Source: Sphingomonas taxi
Lineage (GTDB): Bacteria; Pseudomonadota; Alphaproteobacteria; Sphingomonadales; Sphingomonadaceae
NCBI GenBank assembly: GCA_003240625.1
Contig: QFMX01000003.1
Span: 1 to 64,000 of the forward strand
DNA: 64,000 nt
Direction of reading: 5' to 3'
Positions 52,243-60,784 of this stretch are shown here, piece by piece. A program made the translations under genes and the position numbers. The notes beneath the pieces were generated by a model. That model was not told the DNA's origin and made no database searches. It was given only the letters and a program-made list of their open reading frames with translations. The first letter of the stretch is position 1, and every line of letters begins with the position of its first letter.

Positions 52243-54630
52243 ATGACACACTTGTTCACGCGGCTTGCGATGACGGCGCTCGCCACGACCTGCTCTACCG
52301 CGGCACTCGCGCAAGCGACCACGCAGGCCGAACTCCAGCCGGCCACCTCCAGCGACGAGATCGTCGTCACCGCGCAGAAGCGCGAACAGCGGATCGCCGA
52401 CGTGCCGATCACCGTCACCGCGCTGACCGGCGCCCGGATGGCGTCGATCGGTGTCTCCGAGCTCGACGAGGTCGCCGCCTTCATCCCGGGTCTCCAGGTG
52501 CAGGAGCAGAGCGCGAACAACCCCGGCTTCGTGATCCGCGGCATCACCTCGGACAATGGATCGTCGCAGCAGGGCGCGCGCGTGACGCTGTATTACAACG
52601 GCATCGACATCAGCCGGTCGCGCGGCGCGTGGCAGGACCTGTACGACCTGGAGCGCATCGAGGTCGTGAAGGGCCCGCAGGCGACGCTGTTCGGCACCGC
52701 AGCCGCGGTCGGCGCGATCAGCCTGATCTCGAACAAGCCGCAGCCGGGTTTCTCGGGCGGGCTCGACGCATCCTATGGCAATTTCGACCGCACGCAGGTG
52801 TCTGGCTTCCTCAACGCAGGCAACGACATCCTCTCGGGCCGGATCGCCTTCGCCTACAAGTATCGCAAGGGCTATGTCCGCAACATCGCCGGCGACGCGA
52901 ACGTGCCGAACCAGAACCAGGGCGGCGTCGACGAGGACGATCTGAACGGGCAGGATCAGCGCGGCGTGCGTGGCTCGCTTCGCTTCACGCCCAACGACAG
53001 CATCACTGCCGACCTCGTCCTGACCTATGACGGCCAGCGCAACCCCGGCACCGCGTTCAAGAGCCGCGCGCATGCCCCGACCGGCGGGCAGACCGGCGAC
53101 TATGGCTATGCCGAATTGTCGGGCTCGCCGTACAGCGCGGAGTTTCTCGGCGCGCGCAAGCTCGGCCTCGACCGCAACGTCTACGACGCGAACCTGACGA
53201 TCACCGCCGACCTGTCGCCGGGCATCACCTTCACGACGGTCAACGGGTATCGGCGGTTCGACGCGCTGGAGATCTTCGACGCGGACGGCGGACCCGCCGC
53301 CTATCTCGAGTTCGCCGAGGATGCCAAGGGCGACCAGTGGAGCCATGAGAGCCGCTTCGCGTTCGAAGGTCCGAAATACCGCGCGTCGGTCGGCTGGAAC
53401 GCGTTCTTCGAGAACGGCTTCCAGCGCGTCCCGTTCGCAACCGAAGAAGGCACATATCTCGCCTGCTCGGTCGCTACGGCTTACGCGCCGATCCGCACGG
53501 CATTGAACGGCCAGGGAATCCCGACCGGCACCGGCTGCGTCGCGGCGAACGGCACGATCCCGGCCACCCGCGCGACGTCAATACTGACCGGTGGCCGTGC
53601 GACGGCAATACCTTACGCCTCGGTGTTCACGAATTATGGCAGGAACAACACCTACTCGGTGTTCGCCGATGCGACCTATATTCCGGTGCCCGCGCTCGAA
53701 CTGACAGCCGGCGCGCGGATCATGATCGAGGATCGCCAGTCGGGCTATTCGTCGGTGCAGCCGAACTCGGTGATCCTCGCCGGGCTGGGCATCCAGTCGA
53801 GCCTGCTCGGAACTGCCAGCACCAACGGCAACAAGTTTGTCGCGGAGAAGAGCTTCACCGCGGTGCTCCCGCGCTTCAACGCGTTGCTGAAGCTCAACGA
53901 CGACGTCAATCTGTACGCGACGATCAGCAAAGGCCGCCGCTCGCCGGTGGTCCAACTGGCCGCACAGCGCACCGCGTTCGGTGTCGGCCCGAACCTGCAG
54001 ATCGTGCCGCAGGAAAACGTCTGGAACTACGAGGGCGGCGTCAAGGGTCGCGTCGGGCCGTTCAGCGGCGCGGCATCGGTGTTCTACCAGACCTATGACG
54101 GCTTCCAGGTGTCGGTCAGCAACAACGGCGTCGTGACGACGCAGAGCGCCGGCTCGGCCAAGAATCTCGGCGTCGAGCTTGAAGGCAATCTGAAGCTCTC
54201 CTCGTATCTCTCTGTATTCGGGACCTTCGCCTATATCGATGGCGGCATCGGCGACGAGGCGGCCAACGGCGTGTTCGCGGGCAACCGCTTCCGCCTCCAG
54301 CCAGATGTGACGGCATCCGGCGGCGCGATGCTGCGCGTGCCGGTGGGTAGTGCGACGGTCTATGCGACGCCGACCGTCACCTACAAATCGAAGGTGTTCT
54401 TCGAATTGCCGAACAATCCGGCGATCAGCACGCCGGGCTATACGCTGGTCAACCTGCGGGCCGGGCTCGAATTCGCAGCAGGCAGGTACAGCGTCGGCGG
54501 CTTCGTCCGGAACGCGACCAACAAGCGCTATCTGATCGACGCGGGCAACACCGGCGGGGGCTTCGGCATCCCGACCTACATCGCCGGCGAGCCACGCTTC
54601 TACGGCGTCGAGCTGGGCGCGAAATTCTAA
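52243..54630 (+). CDS. TonB-dependent receptor of the phosphate module
   Basis: A 795-residue TonB-dependent transporter. Signal peptide to about residue 26 (ATTCSTAALAQA), TonB-box-like SSDEIVVTAQKREQRIADVP, and a plug with IPGLQVQEQSANNPGFVIRG, LYYNGIDISRSRGAWQDLYD and LERIEVVKGPQATLFG. The barrel ends FYGVELGAKF with a C-terminal Phe. This KREQRIADVPI/KGPQATLFG type differs from the other two receptors in the window. Its place between phoD and a PhoX gene behind the Pho-box-like array suggests uptake of a phosphorus-containing compound. GGGGGA lies just before the ATG. Confidence 0.92.
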   Translation: MTHLFTRLAMTALATTCSTAALAQATTQAELQPATSSDEIVVTAQKREQRIADVPITVTALTGARMASIGVSELDEVAAFIPGLQVQEQSANNPGFVIRGITSDNGSSQQGARVTLYYNGIDISRSRGAWQDLYDLERIEVVKGPQATLFGTAAAVGAISLISNKPQPGFSGGLDASYGNFDRTQVSGFLNAGNDILSGRIAFAYKYRKGYVRNIAGDANVPNQNQGGVDEDDLNGQDQRGVRGSLRFTPNDSITADLVLTYDGQRNPGTAFKSRAHAPTGGQTGDYGYAELSGSPYSAEFLGARKLGLDRNVYDANLTITADLSPGITFTTVNGYRRFDALEIFDADGGPAAYLEFAEDAKGDQWSHESRFAFEGPKYRASVGWNAFFENGFQRVPFATEEGTYLACSVATAYAPIRTALNGQGIPTGTGCVAANGTIPATRATSILTGGRATAIPYASVFTNYGRNNTYSVFADATYIPVPALELTAGARIMIEDRQSGYSSVQPNSVILAGLGIQSSLLGTASTNGNKFVAEKSFTAVLPRFNALLKLNDDVNLYATISKGRRSPVVQLAAQRTAFGVGPNLQIVPQENVWNYEGGVKGRVGPFSGAASVFYQTYDGFQVSVSNNGVVTTQSAGSAKNLGVELEGNLKLSSYLSVFGTFAYIDGGIGDEAANGVFAGNRFRLQPDVTASGGAMLRVPVGSATVYATPTVTYKSKVFFELPNNPAISTPGYTLVNLRAGLEFAAGRYSVGGFVRNATNKRYLIDAGNTGGGFGIPTYIAGEPRFYGVELGAKF

Positions 54631-54679
54631 TTCCACGCATCGCTATCGTACCGAGCAACCATCCCCGGGGGGACCACGC

Positions 54680-57157
54680 ATGACCATCGACACCATTTAT
54701 ACCGACGGCGATATCGACACCAATCCGACCGCCAATCCGCATCTGAACGACCTGATCGATACGCGCTATTCGCGGCGCCAGACGTTGATGGGCGGCATGT
54801 CGGCAACCGCCGCCGCGGTGTTCGGCGGCATGCTGCTGACCGGGTGCGACGATGACAACGACGGCAACGGCAGCAGCCCGGTCACCGTCACCGCGACCGC
54901 GGGCGGCAGCTCGTCCGCCGGGCGGGTCGCGACGCTGACCGGCGCGGCGATCGGCCAGGTCGACAGCGTGAGCTGGGCGCAGACGGCAGGCCCGGCGGTG
55001 ACGCTGGCCGGCGCGACAACAGCGACTGCGACCTTCGTCGTGCCGGGTGCGACGGCGGGGACGGTGCTGAGCTTCCAATTCACCGCCGTGTCGGCGAGCG
55101 GATCGGTGAGCGCGACGACCAGCGTGACGGTGGGCGCGGCCTCGCTCGGGTTCACTGCGGTTGCGAAGAGTCTTGCGGACGTCGTTACGGTTCCCAGCGG
55201 ATATGCGGTGACGGTGCTGTACCGGCTCGGCGATCCGATCGCGGGCGGCGTCGCGGCCTATGCGAACGACGGCACCGACACGAATTTCTCGAAGCGTGCG
55301 GGCGATCACCATGACGGCATGAGCTATTTCGGGCTGTCGGCGAGCGGCACGCCCGATGTGAACGGCAACACGCGCGGCCTGCTGGTGCTCAACCACGAGA
55401 ATATCTCGCAGCCCTATCTGCATCCGAACGGTGCGACCAATCCGGGCGGCGTCCGTCCCGAGGCCGAGGCGCTGAAGGAAATGGAGTGCCACGGCGTGTC
55501 GGTGATCGAGGTCAGCCGCTCGGCGAACTGGGCCTATGTTCCGACCTCGTCGTTCAACCGGCGCATCACCCCGCTGACGCCGATGAGCTTTTCGGGGCCG
55601 GTGCGCGGCAATGACAGCCTCAAGACGCGCTATTCGCCGGACGCGACGGCCGGGCGTGGCACGATCAACAATTGTGCCAACGGTACAATGCCTTGGAACA
55701 CGTACCTGACGAACGAAGAGAACTGGGTCGGGTATTTCCGCCGCGAGGTCGGCGATGGCGCGCGGCGTGCAGCGACCGGTGCGGCCGGCGTCAAGGCGAA
55801 CACGTCGCTGGCGCGCTATGGCAAGGGCGAGAGCAACACCGGCGGCAATTACGGGTGGTCGACGGCCAGACCGGCGGACACGACCAGCACCGCCTATGCG
55901 CGCTGGAACATCACGGCGCAGGCCGGCGCACCTGCCGATGGCACGGGCGATTTCCGCAACGAGATCTTCCAATATGGCTGGGTGGTCGAGATCGACCCGT
56001 TCGATCCCGCCTCGACGCCGCGCAAGCGGACCGCGCTGGGGCGCATGAACCACGAGGGCTGCGAGATCGGGCGGACGATCGCTGGCGTGAAGCCGGCGTT
56101 CTACATGGGGGACGATGCGCAGAACGAATATATCTACAAGTTCGTGTCGGCCACGCCTTGGTCCGCGGCAGATGCCACAGCCGCAAACCGGTTGGCGATC
56201 GGCGACAAGTATCTCGATACCGGAACGCTTTACGTTGCGAAGTTCTCGGCGGACGGGAGCGGCCAGTGGTTGCCGCTGGTGTTTGGCCAAGGGCCCCTCA
56301 CCTCGGCCAATGCCGCCTATTCGTTCGCGAGCCAGGCGGATGTGCTGATCAATACGCGACTGGCGGCGGATGCGCTGGGGGCCACGCGGATGGATCGGCC
56401 GGAGTGGACCGCGGTGAACCCGGCGACCGGCGAAATGTATTGCACGCTCACAAATAATACGTCGCGGACTGTGGCCACGGCGGATGCGGCAAACCCGCGC
56501 GCCTATGTCGATCCACGGACCGATGGTCGCACAAACGGCACGGGGAACGTCAACGGGCACATCATCCGCCTGCGCGAGACGGGCGACACGTCCGAGGCGA
56601 CGACGTTCGCGTGGGACATCTATGCGTTCGGCGCGGGTTCCGATCTGGATGCGACCAACATCAACCTGTCGGGGCTCGATGCGACCAACGACTTCTCGTC
56701 GCCGGACGGCCTGTGGTTCGGCCTGCCGAGCAATGCGTCGGGGACGATCGCGCCGGTGATGTGGATCGAGACCGACGACGGTGCGTATACCGACGTCACC
56801 AACTGCATGCTGCTCGCCTCGGTGCCGGGCAAGGTCAACGACGGCGGTACGCGGACGGTGACCAACACCGTCGGCGCGGCGACCGGCTCGGTGACGACGC
56901 GGATCGGGAAGGCGCCGGGCGCGACCCTGCGCCGGTTCTTGGTGGGGCCGAAGGAGTGCGAGATCACCGGCATTTACTCGACGCCGGACGGGCGGTCGCT
57001 GTTCGTGAACATCCAGCATCCGGGCGAAGGCGGCGGGCCGACCAACATCACGAGCAGCTGGCCTGCGAACCAGACGGGTGCGGTGGCGACGCCGTCACGG
57101 CCGCGGTCGTCGACGATCGTGATTACGAAGACGGACGGGGGTGTGGTGGGGCTTTAA
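54680..57157 (+). CDS. phoX: PhoX-family phosphatase (DUF839) with inserted Ig/PKD-like domain
   Basis: An 825-residue secreted phosphatase of the PhoX beta-propeller family (Fe/Ca cofactor). Residues 30-36 (YSRRQTL) are a Tat motif and LLTGC at 52-56 is a lipobox, so a Tat-exported lipoprotein is possible. Residues about 66-153 form a beta-rich Ig/PKD-like module (WAQTAGPAVTLAGATTATAT) not usual in PhoX. DUF839 follows: GDHHDGMSYFGL, LVLNHENISQPYLHP, EMECHGVSVIEV (Cys270, candidate iron ligand), RYGKGESNTGGNYGW, GRMNHEGCEIG, FYMGDDAQNEYIYKFV, SPDGLWF and TGIYSTPDGRSLFVNIQHPG. It lies 49 bases after the TonB receptor gene, likely the same operon and Pho-regulated. Confidence 0.9.
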   Translation: MTIDTIYTDGDIDTNPTANPHLNDLIDTRYSRRQTLMGGMSATAAAVFGGMLLTGCDDDNDGNGSSPVTVTATAGGSSSAGRVATLTGAAIGQVDSVSWAQTAGPAVTLAGATTATATFVVPGATAGTVLSFQFTAVSASGSVSATTSVTVGAASLGFTAVAKSLADVVTVPSGYAVTVLYRLGDPIAGGVAAYANDGTDTNFSKRAGDHHDGMSYFGLSASGTPDVNGNTRGLLVLNHENISQPYLHPNGATNPGGVRPEAEALKEMECHGVSVIEVSRSANWAYVPTSSFNRRITPLTPMSFSGPVRGNDSLKTRYSPDATAGRGTINNCANGTMPWNTYLTNEENWVGYFRREVGDGARRAATGAAGVKANTSLARYGKGESNTGGNYGWSTARPADTTSTAYARWNITAQAGAPADGTGDFRNEIFQYGWVVEIDPFDPASTPRKRTALGRMNHEGCEIGRTIAGVKPAFYMGDDAQNEYIYKFVSATPWSAADATAANRLAIGDKYLDTGTLYVAKFSADGSGQWLPLVFGQGPLTSANAAYSFASQADVLINTRLAADALGATRMDRPEWTAVNPATGEMYCTLTNNTSRTVATADAANPRAYVDPRTDGRTNGTGNVNGHIIRLRETGDTSEATTFAWDIYAFGAGSDLDATNINLSGLDATNDFSSPDGLWFGLPSNASGTIAPVMWIETDDGAYTDVTNCMLLASVPGKVNDGGTRTVTNTVGAATGSVTTRIGKAPGATLRRFLVGPKECEITGIYSTPDGRSLFVNIQHPGEGGGPTNITSSWPANQTGAVATPSRPRSSTIVITKTDGGVVGL

Positions 57158-57172
57158 GCTTCGGGTCCCTCA

Positions 57173-57299
57173 CGATCCTCCCCCGCAAGGGGGAGGTGGC
57201 ACCGCAGGTGACGGAGGGGGAGGACACGGAACAGCGGTCGTCGCTTACCGCCCCCTCCGTCTGGCAAGTGCCAGCCACCTCCCCCTGGCGGGGGAGGAT
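57173..57299. repeat. Palindromic intergenic repeat family A, copy 3
   Basis: Nearly identical to copy 1 in the same orientation: outer CGATCCTCCCCC...GGGGGAGGAT arms, GGTGGCACCGCAGGTGACGG on the left and CCGTCTGGCAAGTGCCAGCC on the right, with a diverged centre. It begins 15 bases after the phoX stop. Confidence 0.85.
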
Positions 57300-57326
57300 T
57301 TTAGTAATCGTCGACGGTACGCTGTG

Positions 57327-57430
57327 CCCTCCCTGAAAGGAGGGGTCGGGGGTGGGTCGGCCTCCGCGTTGCGCAACGGTTCGGGCTCAAGCAGGCCTAC
57401 CCACCCCCAACCCCTCCCTTTCAGGGAGGG
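57327..57430. repeat. Long inverted repeat (family C)
   Basis: Left arm 57327-57363 and right arm 57393-57430 form an imperfect inverted repeat of about 37 bases (CCCTCCCTGAAAGG versus CCCTTTCAGGGAGGG, then GGGGGTGGGT versus ACCCACCCCC). It separates family A copy 3 from the merR stop. No gene in 57158-57444. Confidence 0.75.
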
Positions 57431-57444
57431 GGGCAAGAAGAGGG

Positions 57445-57834
57445 TCAGTCGCCCGCGGGGATCCGAGCCAGCGCTTCCTGCTCGATCTTCTCCAGTTCGT
57501 CGCGAGTCTGGACGATCGCCTCGCGTTGTGCGTCGAGCAGGTCGATCCGCTGGCGACAGCGCTCGGCCAACGCGCGCATCTGCTCCACATGTTGCGGGTC
57601 GGCGTCGTAGAGGTCGAGGAACTCCTCGATGTCGCGCAACGTGAAGCCCAGACGTTTACCACGCAAAATCAGCTGCATCCGCGCCACTTCGCGCCGCGTG
57701 TAGACTCGCGTCGTGCCGATCCGGCAGGGCTCGATCAGCCCCTTGTCCTCGTAAAACCGCAAGGTCCGCGCGCTCACGCCGAGCATGCGCGAGACCTCCT
57801 GTATGCCGGTCAGATCGTCCTGTCGGTCGTTCAC
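57445..57834 (-). CDS. MerR-family transcriptional regulator
   Basis: A 129-residue MerR regulator. The winged helix-turn-helix occupies residues 9-75 (LTGIQEVSRMLGVSARTLRF, YEDKGLIEP, VYTRREVARM, LGFTLRDIEEFLDLY), followed by a dimerisation coiled coil (about 80-118). It has no Cys-rich metal-binding tail. This layout fits the LiuR-like MerR proteins that control fatty-acid or branched-chain acyl-CoA genes. The GTG start at 57834 overlaps the fadD stop (GTGA), so it is co-transcribed with the gene it probably regulates. A 14/16-match palindrome at 59565-59580 in the fadD/fadA promoter is its likely operator. Confidence 0.92.
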   Translation of the reverse strand: MNDRQDDLTGIQEVSRMLGVSARTLRFYEDKGLIEPCRIGTTRVYTRREVARMQLILRGKRLGFTLRDIEEFLDLYDADPQHVEQMRALAERCRQRIDLLDAQREAIVQTRDELEKIEQEALARIPAGD

Positions 57835-59516
57835 GCGTTCACTCCCCTCGCCTCCGCCGCTGCGGCCTTTGCGGCCTCTTCTGCGACAAGTTCCTTTTTG
57901 GATAGCTTGCCGATCAGCGTCTTGGGGAGAGTGTCGCGGATTTCGACCTCGCGGGGAAGCTCGATCTTGCTGATCTTGTCGCGGAGAAAATCGCGCAGTT
58001 CGAGCGGGGTAGCGACCGCGCCTTCAGCCAGCACGACGAACGCCTTGGGGGCCTGACCGCGGTATTTGTCGGGCACGCCGATGACGACCGCTTCGAATAC
58101 GGCGGGGTGTTCGTACAGCGCTTCCTCGATCACGCGCGGATACACGTTGTAGCCGCCAGCGAGGATCAGGTCCTTGATCCGGTCGACGATGAACAGATAG
58201 CCGTCTTCGTCGAGGTGCCCCACGTCGCCGGTGCGCAGCGCGCCATCCGCGAACAGCTCGGCGGTGGCGGCGGGCTTGTGCCAATAGCCTTGCGTGATCT
58301 GGGGACCGCGCGCGCAGATCTCGCCATTCTCGCCGACCGGGAGCAGCCGGGTCGGGTCCTCGCGGTCGCGGATCTCGATCGTCGTGCCGGGGAAGGGCAA
58401 GCCCGCCGAGCCCGGCTTGTTGATGCCGTCGATCGGGTTGCAGGTGATGATCGGCGAGGCTTCGGACAGGCCATAGCCCTCGACGAGCTTGGCGCCGGTC
58501 GCCGCCTCGAACGCGGTGCGGACCTCGGCGGGGAGCGGTGCGCCGCCCGAGATGCAGGCGTGGATCGAGGACAGGTCGATCTTTTGCGTCTCGGCGGCGG
58601 TGGTGATCGCTGCGTAGATCGTCGGCACCGCGGGGAAATAGCTCGGCTTGGTGCGGTCGATCGTCTTGAGCAATTGCTGGAGTTCGAACCGCGGCAGCAG
58701 GATCATCTCGGCGCCGGTGCGGATCGAATAGGTCAGCACGGTCGTCAGCGCGAAGACGTGGAACAGCGGCAAAGCGCCGAGCACGCGGTCCTGATGCGGC
58801 TGTTCGCCGCCGACGAACGTCACCATCGCATCGGCGTTGGCGACGAGATTGGCGTGGCTGAGCATCGCCGCCTTGGGCTCGCCGGTCGTGCCGCCGGTAT
58901 ATTGCAGCACCGCGACCTCGTTCGGGGATACCGCGACCGGGACCGGCGCGCCCTTAGCCTTCAGCAGCGAATCGAACGTGCAGTGGCGCGCGTCGCTCGG
59001 GGCGCGGCCGATCTCGGCGCGCTTGAAGAGGCGGTAGGCGATCGACTTCACCGTCGGCAGTGCGCCTGCGATCGGACAGGTGATGACGTGCTTCACGCCC
59101 ATCTGCCCCGCGACCTTCAGTACGCGCGCGTGGATCTCGGCGATGTCGCAGGTGGCGATGATCGTGGCGCCCGAATCCTCGAGCAGATGCGCCAGTTCGC
59201 GCTCGACATAGAGCGGGTTGACGTTGACGACGATGCCGCCGGCCTTGAGGATCGCGAAGAACAGGATCGGGTAATAGGGCGTGTTCGGCAGGCACAGCGC
59301 AACCCGGGTCCCCTTCACGACGCCGAGATCCTGAAGCCCGCGGGCGGCCCGATCGACCGACTCGCCGAGCGCGGCATAGGTCAGCGTCCGGCCCATGAAG
59401 TCGAGGACGTTGCGCGATCCGAACCGGCGCACCGACGTGTCGAGCATGTCGCCCAGCAGCCGTGGCTCGCCCTGCAACGGCACACCGATCGCTTTGCCCC
59501 CGGAACTATCCTGCAT
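57831..59516 (-). CDS. fadD: Long-chain fatty-acid--CoA ligase
   Basis: Activates fatty acids to acyl-CoA (561 residues from the chosen start). The AMP-binding P-loop is LQYTGGTTGEPKAAMLSHAN; GYGLSEASPIITCNP, RTGDVGHLDEDGYLFIVDR, IKDLILAGGYNVYPRVIEEA and the C-terminal catalytic Lys in LPKTLIGKLSKKELV are the standard FadD motifs. The ATG at 59516 has GGAG six bases upstream; in-frame ATGs at 59528 and 59549 lack this, and the outer one would leave little room for the promoter. It is followed by merR (GTGA overlap) and diverges from fadA, forming a beta-oxidation locus. Confidence 0.92.
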   Translation of the reverse strand: MQDSSGGKAIGVPLQGEPRLLGDMLDTSVRRFGSRNVLDFMGRTLTYAALGESVDRAARGLQDLGVVKGTRVALCLPNTPYYPILFFAILKAGGIVVNVNPLYVERELAHLLEDSGATIIATCDIAEIHARVLKVAGQMGVKHVITCPIAGALPTVKSIAYRLFKRAEIGRAPSDARHCTFDSLLKAKGAPVPVAVSPNEVAVLQYTGGTTGEPKAAMLSHANLVANADAMVTFVGGEQPHQDRVLGALPLFHVFALTTVLTYSIRTGAEMILLPRFELQQLLKTIDRTKPSYFPAVPTIYAAITTAAETQKIDLSSIHACISGGAPLPAEVRTAFEAATGAKLVEGYGLSEASPIITCNPIDGINKPGSAGLPFPGTTIEIRDREDPTRLLPVGENGEICARGPQITQGYWHKPAATAELFADGALRTGDVGHLDEDGYLFIVDRIKDLILAGGYNVYPRVIEEALYEHPAVFEAVVIGVPDKYRGQAPKAFVVLAEGAVATPLELRDFLRDKISKIELPREVEIRDTLPKTLIGKLSKKELVAEEAAKAAAAEARGVNA

Positions 59517-59564
59517 CTCGCTCTCCATAAGATGGTGTGCGTAAGCCATATTGTCGGCCGCTTC

Positions 59565-59580
59565 ACCTTGACGTAAAGGT
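59565..59580. promoter_or_regulatory. Candidate MerR operator between fadD and fadA
   Basis: ACCTTGACGTAAAGGT is a 16-bp palindrome matching its reverse complement at 14 positions. The TTGACGTAAA-like core resembles published LiuR-type sites. It sits in the divergent fadD/fadA promoter, and a second partial dyad, ACCTTAAGGGT, follows at 59591-59601. Confidence 0.55.
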
Positions 59581-59647
59581 GAGGTATCGCACCTTAAGGG
59601 TAACCCGCAAGCGTTAACCGGGTCGACCGCAATATGAGAGGATCATC

Positions 59648-60784
59648 GTGACCAACGTCGTCATCGCCGGGTACGCCCGTTCGCCGTTCCACCTCGCTGG
59701 CAAGGGCGACCTCGCCCGCGTCCGTCCGGACGATCTCGCCGCGCAGACGATTCGCGGGTTGCTCGACAAGACCGGCTTCGATCCGGCCGAGATCGAGGAC
59801 ATCATCCTCGGCTGCGCGTTCCCCGAGGGCGAGCAGGGCCTCAACGTCGCCAAGCTGATCGCGCAGATCGCCGACCTGCCGATTTCGGTCGGCGGGATGA
59901 CGGTCAACCGGTTCTGCGGCTCTTCGATGAGCGCGATCCACATCGCCTACGGCCAGATCGCGGTGGGCGCGGGCGAGGCATTCATCTGTGCGGGGCTCGA
60001 ATCGATGAGCCGCGTGCCGATGGGCGGCTACAACCCCCTTCCCAACCCCGCGCTCGCGAAGAAGAGCGCCGGCGCGTACATGGGCATGGGCGAGACCGCC
60101 GAGAACGTCGCGCGCCAATACCAGATCACGCGCGCCGAGCAGGACGCGTTCGCAGTGAAGAGCCAGGACAAGGCCGCCGCGGCGCGTGCCGATGGCCGCT
60201 TGTCCGACGAGATCGTGACGATCCAGACCAAGGCGGGCCCGGTCAGCCAGGACGGCACGATCCGCGCCGGTACGATGACCGAGGCGCTCGCCGGCCTGAA
60301 GCCTGCGTTCAGCGCGGAGGGTTCGGTGACGGCCGGCACCTCCTCGCCGCTCACCGATGGCGCGTCCGCGGTGCTGGTGACCTCGGAGGAGTTCGCCAAG
60401 AAGCACGGGCTGACGATCCTAGCGCGGATCAAGTCGATCGGCGTGTCGGGTTGCGCGCCCGAGACGATGGGGCTTGGCCCGATCGGCGCGTCGAAGAAGG
60501 CGCTGGAGCGGGCGGGCATCACCGTCGCCGACCTCGACGTGGTCGAGATCAACGAGGCGTTCGCGAGCCAGGCGATCGCCTGCATCCGCGACCTCGGGCT
60601 GAAGGATGAAACGATCAACCTTGATGGCGGCGCGATCGCGATCGGTCACCCGCTCGGCGCGACCGGCGCGCGGATCGTCGGCAAGGCGGCTGCGCTGCTG
60701 TCGCGCGAGGGTGGCCGCTATGCGCTGGCGACCCAGTGCATCGGCGGCGGTCAGGGCATCGCGACGGTGCTGGAGCGCGCATGA
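59648..60784 (+). CDS. fadA: Acetyl-CoA C-acyltransferase (3-ketoacyl-CoA thiolase)
   Basis: Last step of beta-oxidation. The 378-residue thiolase has its nucleophile in MTVNRFCGSSMSAIHIAYGQ, VVEINEAFASQAIACIRDLG, INLDGGAIAIGHPLGATGAR with the catalytic His, and the acid/base Cys in YALATQCIGGGQGIATVLE. It is shorter and of the FadA/CGSS type, unlike the CGGG thiolase at 35791. The GTG start at 59648 is preceded by GAGAGGA. The stop overlaps the downstream ATG (ATGA), coupling it to the HAD/hydratase fusion as in other fadAB-type pairs. It is divergent from fadD. Confidence 0.92.
   Translation: MTNVVIAGYARSPFHLAGKGDLARVRPDDLAAQTIRGLLDKTGFDPAEIEDIILGCAFPEGEQGLNVAKLIAQIADLPISVGGMTVNRFCGSSMSAIHIAYGQIAVGAGEAFICAGLESMSRVPMGGYNPLPNPALAKKSAGAYMGMGETAENVARQYQITRAEQDAFAVKSQDKAAAARADGRLSDEIVTIQTKAGPVSQDGTIRAGTMTEALAGLKPAFSAEGSVTAGTSSPLTDGASAVLVTSEEFAKKHGLTILARIKSIGVSGCAPETMGLGPIGASKKALERAGITVADLDVVEINEAFASQAIACIRDLGLKDETINLDGGAIAIGHPLGATGARIVGKAAALLSREGGRYALATQCIGGGQGIATVLERA

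Noticed and set aside
54449..57019. An 856-residue open frame antisense to phoX, and similar long antisense frames such as 60751-63069 (-), 26736-28838 (+) and 94-1104 (+)
   Set aside because: They mirror real genes with clear domains on the other strand, are Arg/Asp/His-rich with no recognisable fold, and arise from GC-biased codon use suppressing stops.
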